Assembly (NCBI GenBank): GCA_963725185.1
Contig: CAVRXO010000012.1
Location: 95,149-159,148, forward strand
Length of the DNA: 64,000 bases
Source: VAZQ01 sp963725185
Lineage (GTDB): Bacteria > Pseudomonadota > Alphaproteobacteria > Rhizobiales > Xanthobacteraceae
Direction of reading: 5' to 3'
The notes under the pieces are model-generated. The model ran no database searches. It was not told where the DNA came from and saw nothing but the letters and a program-made list of their open reading frames with translations. Position 1 is the first letter of the stretch, and each line of letters begins with the position of its first letter. The translations under genes and the position numbers were made by a program. Positions 43,848-53,904 of this stretch are shown piece by piece.

Positions 43848-45020
43848 ATGCCGGGTCCGCTCGCCGGTTTGCGCGTGCTCGAACTCGCCCGCATCCTCGC
43901 CGGCCCCTGGGCCGGGCAGATCCTCGCCGATCTCGGCGCCGACGTCGTCAAGGTCGAGCGCGCCGGCGCGGGCGACGACACGCGCGGCCTGGGGCCCGCC
44001 GTTTGTGGCGGCCGCCGACGGCGGGCATCTCGGCGCCGCTTACTTCCACTGCACCAATCGCGGCAAGCGTTCGATCGAGCTCGATTTCGAGGCCGAGGAC
44101 GGCCGGCGCATCGTGCGCAAGCTGGCGGCGCGCTCCGACGTGCTGATCGAGAATTTCAAGGTCGGCGGGCTCGCCAAGTTCGGCCTCGACTATGCGAGCC
44201 TCGCGGCCGTCAATCCGCGCCTCATCTATTGCTCGGTGACCGGCTTCGGCCAGAGCGGGCCCTATGCGGCACGCGCCGGCTACGATCTCATGGCACAAGG
44301 CATGGGCGGCTTCATGTCGTTGACCGGCGCGCCGGACGGCGAGCCGACCCGCGCCGGCGTTCCGATCGCCGACATCTTCACCGGCGTCTATTCGGTGGTC
44401 GGCATCCTGGCGGCGCTCGCCGAGCGCGAAAAGACCGGCCGCGGGCGCCACGTCGACACCGCGCTGCTCGACACGCAGGTCGGCGTCCTCGGCAACCAGG
44501 CGCTCAACTATCTGGTGTCCGGCGCGCTGCCCGAGCGGATCGGCAATGCGCATCCCAATATCGTGCCCTATCAGGTCTTTCCGGTCGCCGACGGGCACGT
44601 CATCATCGCAGCGGCAACGACGGCCAGTTCGCCAAGCTGTGCGCCGTGCTGGGCGAGGGAGGCTTGGCGCAGGAGCCGATGTACAAGACCAATGCCGACC
44701 GGGTCGCGAACCGCGCCCAGCTGGTGGCGCATCTGTCCGGCTTGACGCTGCGGGTGACGCGCGCCGACATCCTCGCCAAGCTGGAAGCGGTGAACGTGCC
44801 GGCCGGCCCGATCAACAATCTCGCCGACGTCTTCTGCCGACCCGCAGGTGATCGACCGCGGCATGCGGCTCGACCTGCCGAGCGACGCCGCCGAAGGCGG
44901 CACCGTCCCGGGCCTGCGCACCCCGATCACGATCGACGGCGGGCGATGGCGGCCGCGCGCCCCGCGCCGCGCCTCGGCGAGCACACGCAGGAGATCTTGC
45001 GCGAGATCGGCGAGGGATAG
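43848..45020 (+). CDS. CaiB/BaiF CoA-transferase (four frameshifts)
   Basis: About 390 residues once joined. ATG at 43848 with GAAGGAG upstream. MPGPLAGLRVLELARILAGP WAGQILADLGADVVKVE is the class III CoA-transferase start; further motifs are NFKVGGLAKFGLDYASL, YCSVTGFGQSGPYA, GRHVDTALLDTQVG. The frame changes near 44003 (extra C), 44612 (missing G), 44836 (extra T) and 44950. Each correction restores consensus, so assembly error is likely. Predicted to transfer CoA between dicarboxylates; possible partner of malonyl-CoA decarboxylase. Confidence 0.85.
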   Translation: MPGPLAGLRVLELARILAGPWAGQILADLGADVVKVERAGAGDDTRGLGPAVCGGRRRRASRRRLLPLHQSRQAFDRARFRGRGRPAHRAQAGGALRRADREFQGRRARQVRPRLCEPRGRQSAPHLLLGDRLRPERALCGTRRLRSHGTRHGRLHVVDRRAGRRADPRRRSDRRHLHRRLFGGRHPGGARRARKDRPRAPRRHRAARHAGRRPRQPGAQLSGVRRAARADRQCASQYRALSGLSGRRRARHHRSGNDGQFAKLCAVLGEGGLAQEPMYKTNADRVANRAQLVAHLSGLTLRVTRADILAKLEAVNVPAGPINNLADVFCRPAGDRPRHAARPAERRRRRRHRPGPAHPDHDRRRAMAAARPAPRLGEHTQEILREIGEG

Positions 45021-45064
45021 GCTCTTGGGCGCTGCTCGCCTGGCCAGCTACCACGGAGGCCCGG

Positions 45065-45180
45065 GTTCTGTAGCCCGGATGGAGCGCTTCAGGGCGTTCA
45101 CGCCCGTCTTCGACGGGCTATGCGTAATCCGGGACCGCCGCTCCCGCATTACGCAAGCGCTCCATGCGGGCTACACGCTG
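45065..45180. repeat. Dispersed palindromic repeat, copy A
   Basis: GTAGCCCGGATGGAGCGCTT on the left and GCAAGCGCTCCATGCGGGCT on the right form a long palindrome with an insert (ACGCCCGTCTTCGACGGGC). The TAGCCCGGATGGAGCG motif is a common intergenic repeat in proteobacteria. Copy B is at 45445-45528. Confidence 0.75.
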
Positions 45181-45444
45181 ACCAGCGCTTCTTACGCATG
45201 ATCGGTTGTTATTTGCAGGAAATTAACAAGCGGCCGGGCCTGGGACGCTTTCACCGATGAGGGCGAATTCGCCCTTCCGGCCCAGCCACAGATGCCGCAA
45301 CAGCAGGGCAGTTGAACCCGCGAGCATGAAAAAGCCCGCGCAGTTTCCCGCCCGGGCAGACTTCGTGAGTTTCAATTTAACGAATAGACTGATTCGAAAG
45401 CAGGTGTCAACGACAAACGCTCAATGCGGCCATCGGAAGCATGG

Positions 45445-45528
45445 GTTCTGTAGCCCGGATGGAGCGCTTGCGTAATCCGGGACCGCCGTTCCCGCATTAC
45501 GCAAGCGCTCCATGCGGGCTACGCGCTG
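45445..45528. repeat. Dispersed palindromic repeat, copy B
   Basis: Shorter version of copy A (lacks the inner GACGGGC insert). Directly joined to a copy of the CaiB 3' end at 45529. Confidence 0.75.
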
Positions 45529-45566
45529 ACACGCAGGAGATTTTGCGTGAGATCGGCGAGGCGTAG
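45529..45566 (+). repeat. Duplicated 3' end of the CaiB/BaiF gene
   Basis: 38 bp matching 44983-45020 at 34 positions, including the terminal codons and TAG stop. It sits next to repeat copy B and five bases from the LysR stop. A partial duplication associated with the palindromic repeats. Confidence 0.75.
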
Positions 45567-45570
45567 GTGT

Positions 45571-46490
45571 TTAGGCGCTGGTCGCTTGCGCCAGCAACCA
45601 ATCGCGAAATGTCGAGACCGGCCGCCGCGACAGGTCGGCCGCCCGGCAGATGATGTGATAGCTGTGACTCAATCGGTATTGCGAATTGAACGGCCGCACC
45701 AACTGGCCGTCGTCAAGGTAAGGCTGCACCAGAACGTCGACGCCGAGCGCGATGCCGAGACCGCATGCCGCCGCCCGATAGAGCAGATGCACGTTGTCGA
45801 ACTCCTGGGTGACGCGCGTGCGCGCCGTCAGGCCGGCAAAGTGGAACCATTCCGGCCACAAATCCGACTGCCCGCGAATTCCCAGCAGCGGTAATTCGCC
45901 AAGCCCCTCCGGCGAGCACGGAACGGTACCGGCGGCGAGGAGCGACGGACTGCAGACCGGGAAGCCCTTGAGATCGAGGAGCCGCGCGGTGCGCAGGCCC
46001 GGCCAATTGCCGTTGCTGAGCCGGATTACAATGTCGGCCTCGCCTTCGTTCAATTTATCATGCTCGCTCGCGCTATTTGGCTCGAAATGCTCGCCGTCGC
46101 TTTCCAGCTCGACGCCGATGCCGCGATGGGCGGCATGAAAATGATGCAATCGCGGCACCAGCCAATTCGCGGCCAGCGAAGCCGGCAGGCTGAGTCTGAC
46201 CGAGCACGGCGTGTTCGAGCGCGCGCGCAGTGGCTGGCGCGACGGATGGCGTCGATCGCCGGCTCCAGCTCCGACAAATAGGACTCGCCCGCCTGCGTCA
46301 ATCCCAGCGCGCGGGGCTTTCTTTGGAACAGCGGCACGCCAAGATTGCTTTCGAGCGTCTGAATGCGACGGCTGACCGCCGGAACCGTGATGTTAAGAAC
46401 CGATGCCGCTTCGGTGAAACTCAGCGCGCGCGCCGCTACGACAAATGCCTCGATCGCTTTGAAAGGCGGCATCCGCGAGATGTTGGTCAT
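45571..46490 (-). CDS. LysR-family transcriptional regulator, GcvA type (frameshifted near 46210)
   Basis: About 305 residues after correction. N-terminal HTH: RMPPFKAIEAFVVAARALSF TEAASVLNITVPAVSRRIQT LE. The co-inducer domain continues in the second frame: RLSLPASLAANWLVPRLHHF HAAHRGIGVELE, GEADIVIRLSNGNWPGL and FDNVHLLYRAAACGLGIALG. One indel near 46210 separates them. GcvA-like regulators usually control a neighbouring operon; the convergent CaiB/MCD genes are candidates. Confidence 0.82.
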
Positions 46491-46820
46491 ATTCTGCTCC
46501 GCTTCCCGGCTCGATGTGGAACGCGTGACTGACTTGGCTCACATCGGCGAATTTTCATGGAACTGTCGAATGGAACTGTCGAAATGCCCCGTCACTGGAT
46601 CGACGCCGATTGCGTCAGAGAAGTGCAGATCGCGTCACAGAAATGTCGAAAAACGCGCCCCGTCGACACCTCTTAGCGAGGCAACACCATGGGCCGAACT
46701 TGGTTGCACGCAGTTCAAGCTTGCAGGCCCAAAATGCAATTGTCACGGCTGCAGGTGCTTTCTAACGTCCGGCGCGATGGCTCACCGCCATCGAGGGGCT
46801 CAAGCCAAAAGGAGACAAGA
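46491..46820. other. Divergent intergenic region
   Basis: 330 bp between LysR (minus) and a small exported protein gene (plus). A 13-base direct repeat ATGGAACTGTCGA lies twice near 46557-46583. LysR-type sites are expected here. No gene seen. Confidence 0.4.
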
Positions 46821-47036
46821 ATGACTTAGAAGGCTCGGAAGTTGACGACCCTCGCCTGCGCTCTCGCTCTCGCCAGCGGCTTTGCCGGCGCGGCCATGGC
46901 ACAGAGTGTCAGTGTTGGTGCGACCGTCACGGCAAATGCCGGGACCAGCACCAGCGGCGTGACCGGTCTGGTGAGCGGCCTCCTTGGCGATGTGACCGGA
47001 CTGCTCGGCGGTCTCGGACTGGGAGGAATTCTCTAG
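46821..47036 (+). CDS. Small exported Gly/Leu-rich protein with an amber codon at position 3
   Basis: GGAGACAAGA precedes ATG ACT TAG AAG GCT CGG; apart from the TAG the frame gives M-T-stop-KARKLTTLACALALASGF, a normal signal peptide (cleaved after AMA), and a short mature part QSVSVGATVTANAGTSTSGV ending LLGGLGLGGIL. AAG to TAG is one base. An internal TTG at 46842 could restart, but has no ribosome site. Either a sequence error, a nonsense mutant or a suppressed codon. Confidence 0.6.
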
Positions 47037-47148
47037 ACGCAGAGCGGCGCCGCGGGGGCCCACGACGGCCTCCGCGGCAACGCGCGCGCGCAGTACCGAC
47101 CCGATGCGTTTGCTGCTTTCTCGATGGGGAGCAGCGTATTGAGGAGCA

Positions 47149-48417
47149 GTGCCGGTCGTGCTCGATCCCGATAATCTTCTCACCCTGCGGTCCGTGGAGC
47201 AACAGGATCATCTCCCGATCGCGCGCCGATGGCCGAAATGGCGCTGGCTTGCGCTCGCTTTGCTCGCCGCCGCCATCGCGATCGGCGGCATCGCGACCAG
47301 GAGCCGCAGGTCGGTTGCCACCGACTACATCACTGCACCTGCCAGTCGTGGCGACATCGTGCGCATGACCACCGCGAGCGGAATGGTCAACCCGGTCGAG
47401 ACGGTGCAGATCGGCAGCTATGTGTCGGGCCGAATCCAGTCGCTCTCCTGCGATTACAACACCGAGGTGGTGAAGGGCCAGTCCTGCGCCAAGATCGATC
47501 CGCGCAGCTATCAGGCGGCGGTCGATCGATCCGCGGCCGCGATCGGCACCGCGAAGGCGCAACTTCGCAAGGACCAGGCGCAGTTCGCCTATGCGAAGGT
47601 CACTTACGAGCGAAATCTTGCTCTGCTCAATCGCAACGCGATCTCGCAAGACGCCGCCGACAACGCCTTGAACGCCTACAAGCAGAGCGACGCGCAGGTC
47701 GCGCTCGATCAAGCGGCCATCACGCAGCGCGAGGCAGAACTGCAATCCGCTCAGGTCGATCTCGAATACACCGACATCGTGTCGCCGGTCGATGGCACGG
47801 TCGTCTCGCGATCGGTGGCGGTCGGCCAGACGGTGGCCGCGAACTTTCAAACGCCGACCCTGTTCCTGATCGCCACGGATCTGAAGAAGATGCAGGTCGA
47901 GGCCAATGTCAGCGAAGCGGAAATCGGCGAAATTCGCGACGGGCAGGATGCAACGTTCACGGTCGAGGCGTTCCCCAGCCGCACTTTTGCCGGCAAGGTG
48001 ACGCAAATCCGCCAGGCGCCGATATCGGTTCAGAACGTCATCTCTTACGACGTGGTGATTTCGGCGGATAATTCCGATCTCACGCTCAAGCCGGGCATGA
48101 CGGCGACCGCGCATATCGTCGTGGCGCAGAAGGACGAGGTACTGCGCATACCGGAATCGGCGCTGCGCTTCGCGCCGGACGGCTATGCGGTCGAGCACGC
48201 GAGCGCGGCCGACGGCCGAGACGGGGCCCTGGTCTGGGTACAGCGCAGCTCCGGACTCGAACCGGTCGCGGTGCAGCTGGGCCTTGCCAACGACGAACTC
48301 GGTCGAAGTGACGCAAGGCGACATCAAGCCCGGCGATGAAGTGGTGACCGGCCGGCGGCGCGCCGACGAACCGGATCTCGGCGGGGTCGGCGTCGCGCGC
48401 GTCGGGCGCCTCATGAG
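47149..48417 (+). CDS. macA: MacA-like periplasmic adaptor (frameshifted near its 3' end)
   Basis: About 420 residues from GTG at 47149 (GAGGAG close upstream). N-terminal anchor WLALALLAAAIAIGGIA; lipoyl half VQIGSYVSGRIQSLSCDYNT EVVKG; coiled coil SAAAIGTAKAQLRKDQAQFA; second half VSPVDGTVVSRSVAVGQTV; beta barrel LTLKPGMTATAHIVVAQ. Near 48300 the frame shifts to VEVTQGDIKPGDEVVTG; a second shift would bring it to a TGA overlapping the next ATG as ATGA. Adaptor of the downstream MacB-like ABC exporter; no TolC gene in view. Confidence 0.82.
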
Positions 48418-50521
48418 TGCCGTCATCGACAGTGCGGTCATCGACATGACTGCGGTCATCGACGTTCGCCGGCTGCGACGAAGCTACCGGCTGGACGGCG
48501 TCGAGGTCGTCGCGCTGCGGGGCATCGACCTTCGCATCGAGCGCGGAGAATTTGTCGCCATCATGGGCGCGTCCGGGTCCGGAAAATCGACCCTGATGCA
48601 CATTCTCGGTTGCCTCGACCTGCCGACGTCGGGCCATTATCTGTTCGAAGGTTGCGATATCGCCGCCTTGAGCGAGATCGAGCTTGCCGCCATCCGCAGC
48701 CGCCGCATCGGCTTTGTCTTTCAGAGCTTCAATCTGCTGCAACGTAGAAGCGCGCGGGAAAATGTCGCGCTACCCTTGCTGTATGCCGGGCGGGCGGCCA
48801 TCGGCGGCGCTCATCTGTCGCACGCGGACGACGCGCTGCGAGCGGTGGGCCTGTGGTCGCATCGCAGCCATCATCCGAACCAGCTTTCGGGCGGACAACA
48901 GCAGCGAACCGCGCTGGCGCGCGCCCTGATCAACGATCCCGCCGTGCTTCTTGCCGACGAGCCGACCGGCAATCTCGATTCGGCGACGTCCGGCGAGATC
49001 ATGGCCATGATCCGGCGGCTCAACCGCGAGCGGGGCGTCACCGTCGTCGCGGTCACGCACGAACCGGATGTTGCCGCTTATGCCGACCGCATCATCACGC
49101 TGCGGGACGGCGCGATCGAGAGCGATGTCGGCGCCGTGCGCAAGCAACGCGTGGCGCCGGGTCCGGTGCCGGCCGCAAACGCCGTTTCGCGCTCGCCCGG
49201 CTCCGCCATGTCCTGGTCCATCTTCCAGATGACGCTGGCGGCCGCATGGGCGGCGCTGCGCGCCAACAAATTGCGCAGCGCGCTCACCATGCTCGGCGTT
49301 TTCATCGGCGTTGCGGCGCTGATTGCCATGGTCGGGCTCGGCGACGGCGCCAACGAAGCCGTGCGCAGGCAGATCGCGAGCCTCGGCACCAGCCTGCTCG
49401 TGGTGCTGCCCGGCGCCAGCACGGCCAATGGCGTGCGCGCGGGCAACAGCAGCGCATCGACGCTCACGGTCGCGGATGCCGACGCGCTGCAGCGCGAGGA
49501 CGCCAATGTGTCGCTCGTCAGCTACGTCAATCGGCAGGTCGCGCAGGCGCAGATCGGCAGCCAGAATTGGAGCACCGCGATCCAGGGCGTGACGCCGGCT
49601 TACCTGCGCATCGAAAATTGGCATGTCGCCGCCGGACGCGCCTTGACGCGCGACGACGATGAAGCCACCGCGATGGTCTGCCTGATCGGCGAGACCGTGT
49701 ACCACAAGCTGTTCGCGCCGAGCGAGGACCCGGTCGGAGCCACGATGCTGGTCAAGGGCAAGCCGCTGCGCATCGTCGGCCTGCTCGCGTCGCGCGGTCA
49801 GTCGAGCTTCGGCACCGATCAGGACGATGTCGTGCTCGTTCCGTTCGCGACCGCCGAGCAACGGGTGATCGGCGTCGCCACGCCGCTGCAGGCACCCTCC
49901 CCGGTCACGACGCGGTTCCCGCCGGCACCGAATCCATTTGGCTTGCAGCCGAAATTTGCCGGCATGGTCAACTTGATTCTGGTCGAGGCAAGCTCGCCCG
50001 ACCGGGTCGCCGACGCCATGCGCGAGGTGACCGCCACGCTGCAGCGGCGTCACCTGATCCGCCCCGGCGAGCCGGCCGATTTCAGCGTGCGCAACCTGAG
50101 CGAGATTGCCGCGACGGCAGCAAGTACCAGCCGCGCCATCGCGCTGCTGCTGGCGATCTTGGCATCGATCTCGCTTCTCGTCGGCGGCGTCGGCATCATG
50201 AACATTCTTCTTGTCTCGGTTACCGAACGCACGCGCGAGATCGGCATCCGCATGGCCCTCGGCGCTCGGCGCAGCCATGTTTTGCTGCAGTTCTTGGCTG
50301 AAGCGGCGGTGTTGAGCTGTGCCGGGGGCGCCGCCGGCCTGCTGCTCGGCGTCGCTGTGTCGAGCTCCATCGCAAGGCTGGCGGGCTGGCCGATCGAGAT
50401 TTCGGCGCCGGCGATCCTGGGGAGCATCGCGTTCTCGGCGCTGATCGGGATTTTCTTCGGCTACTATCCCGCGCGCCGGGCGGCGCGGCTCGATCCGATC
50501 GCCGCGCTACGGTTCGAGTAG
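48414..50521 (+). CDS. macB: MacB-like ABC exporter (ATPase plus FtsX-type permease)
   Basis: 702 residues. ATPase domain about 15-245: GASGSGKSTLMHILGCLD (Walker A), LSGGQQQRTALARALIN, LLADEPTGNLDS. First transmembrane helix at about 275-300 (NKLRSALTMLGVFIGVAALI AMV), then a MacB periplasmic core (about 300-580), and three C-terminal helices (LLLAILASISLLVGGVGIMN). The N-terminus has three AVID repeats (MSAVIDSAVIDMTAVID), an odd extension before the usual start. Exports macrolides, peptides or lipids in known homologues; substrate here unknown. Confidence 0.88.
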
Positions 50522-50624
50522 CCATCGGCCATTCCGGGCGTTAACGCCCTTTTCGACGGGCTACCCGTAATCCGGGATCGCCGGCCGGCACGCCCGCGCC
50601 GGCGAGCGCGTTGTAGGGCGGAGC

Positions 50625-50688
50625 GGCGCAATAAAGCGATTGCGCCCTACGATGGCCGCCCTGTAGGGCGCAATCGCTTTATTGCGCC
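50625..50688. repeat. Perfect 26-bp inverted repeat
   Basis: Arms 50625-50650 and 50663-50688 are exact reverse complements (GGCGCAATAAAGCGATTGCG at the outer end), separated by 12 bases. It lies 104 bp after macB between convergent genes, so it may be a bidirectional terminator or a REP-type element (GTAGGGCGCAATCGC repeats). Confidence 0.8.
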
Positions 50689-50719
50689 GATCGGCTCTGT
50701 CCAGCGTGAGAGGACCAGC

Positions 50720-51112
50720 CTAGTTCGAAAAGCCCTGCACAAGGAATTGCCGCGACTTCGTTGCCTTCATCCGAATCGCGTCAACTTCCTTCTGACCAGC
50801 GCTCGAGCTCCATGCTTTGGCTTTATCCATATTGTCAAAAGCGATGACGACAAACCTCTGAGGCGGTGCTCCATCAAGTGCTGTGATCTGGTCCGTTCGT
50901 ATCAAGTATTGACCGCCCATTGAAGCAAGCGCCGCCGGCGTCACCTTGGGAAGCAGCTGCTCCTTAAAAAGGTTTGCGTCGACCATCTCGCTGATGTCGA
51001 CGACGGCGTAGGCCCCCGGGGACTTGTTCTGGGCGTGCAAACCGTTGACGGCCGCGGCCCCGAGCGCAGCGCCTGCGAGCATTGCCATTGCCAGTGAGAT
51101 ATATCGGGTCAT
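50720..51112 (-). CDS. DUF1330 family exported protein
   Basis: 130 residues from the ATG at 51112 (ribosome site AAAGGA). The signal peptide MTRYISLAMAMLAGAALGAA is cleaved near VNGLHAQ. The mature part is a DUF1330 ferredoxin-like fold: GAYAVVDISEMVDANLFKEQ, GGQYLIRTDQITALDGAPPQ RFVVIAFDNMDKAKAWSSS. Family members are usually cytosolic and of unknown function; the exported form occurs in rhizobia. A palindromic operator-like site is just upstream. Confidence 0.85.
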   Translation of the reverse strand: MTRYISLAMAMLAGAALGAAAVNGLHAQNKSPGAYAVVDISEMVDANLFKEQLLPKVTPAALASMGGQYLIRTDQITALDGAPPQRFVVIAFDNMDKAKAWSSSAGQKEVDAIRMKATKSRQFLVQGFSN

Positions 51113-51137
51113 GGTGATCGTCCTTTCAATGATTGGC

Positions 51138-51162
51138 TTGTGCCCAATGGAATTGGGCACAA
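51138..51162 (-). promoter_or_regulatory. Operator-like palindrome upstream of DUF1330
   Basis: Perfect 11-bp arms TTGTGCCCAAT and ATTGGGCACAA around GGA, 26 bp upstream of the start codon. Size and place fit a regulator binding site; it could also form a hairpin in the leader. Confidence 0.6.
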
Positions 51163-51426
51163 TAGCCGAGACACTCGTTCGATAGCGAGGGATCGTCATT
51201 GAAGAAAGTGATTGCCTGCCGACGGCATGGTTGCTGCCGGTTCGCCCGACGGAAGCTTCGGCACGTTCCGTTTCAAAGACAGCTGCACGGACGATATAGA
51301 TTTTGCCGCGCGCGCGGTAGGGGTCGGCTCGCGAATTCGGGAGCCTTTGGCCTATCCGTTATTGCTCCGCAGCCGCCAACCGTAAAGGAATCATGCGTTG
51401 ATGATAAAATGCCAGACCACCTGCGA

Positions 51427-52629
51427 TCAAGCCGGAGCCATCGACTCCGAAAGAACGTACCGCCGACAATGATCGAGATATGCCGCTTCGTGCAAACTCA
51501 GGAGCTCCACAACGCTCGTCCACAGCCAAGATGGCGCGTCAAGCGACACCTTGTGATTTTTTGAAAGTTGGGAACGCCAAGCCCGTCGCTGGGATGATTT
51601 CATCTGGCGCCCGTGCGCGCGACCGACGACGGCCGCCAAGTAGCGCGCGAGACTTTTGGCCTCCTCATGCGTTAGTTGGTCGATTTCAATCTTTAGATCT
51701 TGCGGCATAAGCTCCCGTACGAGGACAGCCTTGCCCAACAGCTTGGCCGCCAGCATGCGTTCCCCGAGGTTTGGGGAAAGTGCCTTAGCTCCCGTTACGA
51801 CGCGGACGGCATTGTCGCTTGGCATTGCGACATTCGCGGCCCTGGGCGCGGCGGCGGAGGCTCCTTCCTTGACGTCGACGAGGCAGAGGCTCGAATCCTT
51901 GCCGCGACCCAAACGAAGGATAGCGGCATACCGCAGCCGGCCGAGTGAACTGCAACCCTTCATCCAATAGGCTGCGTCCAGCAGCTGAACGAGATCATCT
52001 TTGGCGCGACCGCGGAATCCAGCAATCGTGGACCGAACCGTTTGGTCTGCAAACATCTGCCCCAAAGCAGCGCGCTCCTCAGGCGTCAGCGTCCAGAACC
52101 GCTTTCCCAGCGGAATGGTCGGTTTGACAGTTTCGAGCCGCTCCTCGGCCAAGTGCCGCCATCGTCGCCGTGTCGAGCGTGCAAGAAGTGCCTGGATTTG
52201 TTTAGGATGGTAAGACTTGTCCTCTAGTGATTCGAAATCTCCCGCCAACGCCTCCTGATAGCCCACCACGAGCTCTTCAACGATCCTTGCGGTTATGACG
52301 CCCGGCAGATCGGAGCTACGGGCGGCGGATGCCAGCGACAGCCCCAGTCGGATTAAATCGTGCGCGGGATTGCCAATGACTGTCTGATCGAGATCCCTGA
52401 TCTGGATTTGAACGCGGCCTTTTGCGTCGGCAATAGGACCAAGGTTGCCGACATGGCAGTCGCCGCAAATCCAAACCGATGGCCCCATTGGCAAGTTGCC
52501 GGGGCCGTTCTGCAGCCATTCGTAGAACTTTTGAGTGTTACCACGGACATAGGCGTGGGCGGATTGCGCCATCTTGAGATTTCGCGTCGTATCCAGAATC
52601 TTGCTGCGGTTTTCCGGTGTGGGATTCAT
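51427..52629 (-). CDS. DUF2252 family protein
   Basis: 400 residues, intact. The family signature is seen as VWICGDCHVGNLG (a kinase-like G-D-x-H-x-x-N motif), DLDQTVIGNPAHDLIRLGLS, LCLVDVKEGASAAAPR, and LVRELMPQDLKIEIDQL. Distantly related to aminoglycoside-phosphotransferase-like kinases; function unknown. Length is on the short side of the family (usually 400-450). Monocistronic. Confidence 0.85.
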   Translation of the reverse strand: MNPTPENRSKILDTTRNLKMAQSAHAYVRGNTQKFYEWLQNGPGNLPMGPSVWICGDCHVGNLGPIADAKGRVQIQIRDLDQTVIGNPAHDLIRLGLSLASAARSSDLPGVITARIVEELVVGYQEALAGDFESLEDKSYHPKQIQALLARSTRRRWRHLAEERLETVKPTIPLGKRFWTLTPEERAALGQMFADQTVRSTIAGFRGRAKDDLVQLLDAAYWMKGCSSLGRLRYAAILRLGRGKDSSLCLVDVKEGASAAAPRAANVAMPSDNAVRVVTGAKALSPNLGERMLAAKLLGKAVLVRELMPQDLKIEIDQLTHEEAKSLARYLAAVVGRAHGRQMKSSQRRAWRSQLSKNHKVSLDAPSWLWTSVVELLSLHEAAYLDHCRRYVLSESMAPA

Positions 52630-52867
52630 TCAACGTTCTCTCGCACGGCGGCAGGTCATCCTGCCAAAACTACTGTTGCAGGGCGGCAACCACGGCTGCC
52701 GATCGGTAACGGAGATGAGGTAACGGGTATCCGGGGTAGCACTCACAAACGCCGACTTGGGGTCAAAGTTCCTCCACAGCGCAGCGACTTCAACAAAGGC
52801 GAGGCGACCGAAATTCGCCTTTGAAGAATATTGATTTGGCGCACGTTTCTAAAAGAATGTCCGTGAG

Positions 52868-53666
52868 CTAACCTTTTCGCGCCCGCGACGCGGCGTCTGA
52901 AAGCTCGACCCAGGTTGGTGCATGGTCGCTGGCCTTGTCCAGGCCGCGCACCTCCCGGTCCACGCCGGCGGCAATAAGACGTTTTCTCAATTGTGGGCTG
53001 AGCAAGAGATGATCAATGCGTAATCCGGCATTGCGGCCATAGGCATTCCTCCAATAGTCCCAGAACGTATAGATTCGTTCGCCGGGATGCAGACTGCGTA
53101 TCGCATCGGTCCAGCCCTGGTTCGACAAGTCGGCGATAGGCGTCCCGAACCTCGGGCCGAAACAGCGCGTCGGTCACCCAACGCTCGGGGGCGTAAACAT
53201 CAAGATCGGTCGGCATTACGTTATAGTCGCCGGCCAGGATGACGGAAGCGCCACCCGCGAGCAGGTTCTTAGCGTGGAGGGACAGGCGCTCAAACCATCG
53301 CAGCTTGTAGTCGAACTTGGGCCCGGGCGCGGGGTTGCCGTTCGGCAAATAAAGGCATCCGACCACCAGGCCCTTGATGGTCGCTTCGATGTAGCGGCTG
53401 TGCGTGTCGTCAGGATCGCCCGGCAAGCCCCGGCGTGTGACTACGGGCTCAGCGCCCCGGGCGAGAATGGCAACCCCATTCCAACTTTTCTGGCCATGCC
53501 AGATGGCGCCATAGCCAGCGGCGCGAATAGGTGCCGCGGGAAACTTCTCATCAGGCGCCTTCAACTCCTGGAGGCACACGACATCGGGAGATGCCTCGCC
53601 GAGCCAGGCAAGCAGATTGGGGAGGCGCCCGTTGACGCCGTTAACGTTGTAGGTCGCGATCTTCAC
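52868..53666 (-). CDS. xth: Exodeoxyribonuclease III (frameshifted near 53125)
   Basis: About 266 residues after correction. N-terminal part MKIATYNVNGVNGRLPNLLA WLGEASPDVVCLQELK (Asn and catalytic Glu), SWNGVAILAR, GDYNVMPTDLDVY. The second frame carries QGWTDAIRSLHPGERIYTFW DYW, GLRIDHLLLSP and SDHAP (catalytic Asp-His). An extra C near 53125 breaks it. Apurinic/apyrimidinic endonuclease and 3' exonuclease in base-excision repair. Confidence 0.88.
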
Positions 53667-53904
53667 CGGCCGTGCTCCTTGCGCGCGGCAGGGTTCGCGA
53701 AGCTCGTCAGCGCGTATAGGTGCGCGCTTCCCCGCCGCCGATGGCGATCAGGCAGGATAGCGGTCGTATTTCATTTCATGAAGCCAGCGGTTTCCGGACG
53801 GGACATGGTCGACGAGCGTGGCCAATCGAATCGGACGAAATGCAGATGCCCCCTGCCCCGCTCAGGGCTATCGCATATGATGAAACAGCCACGCTCTCGG
53901 GGAC

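Noticed and set aside
51227..51385. 52-codon plus frame upstream of DUF2252 (GSPDGSFGTFRFKDSCTDD)
   Set aside because: No ribosome site and no family resemblance; could be chance.
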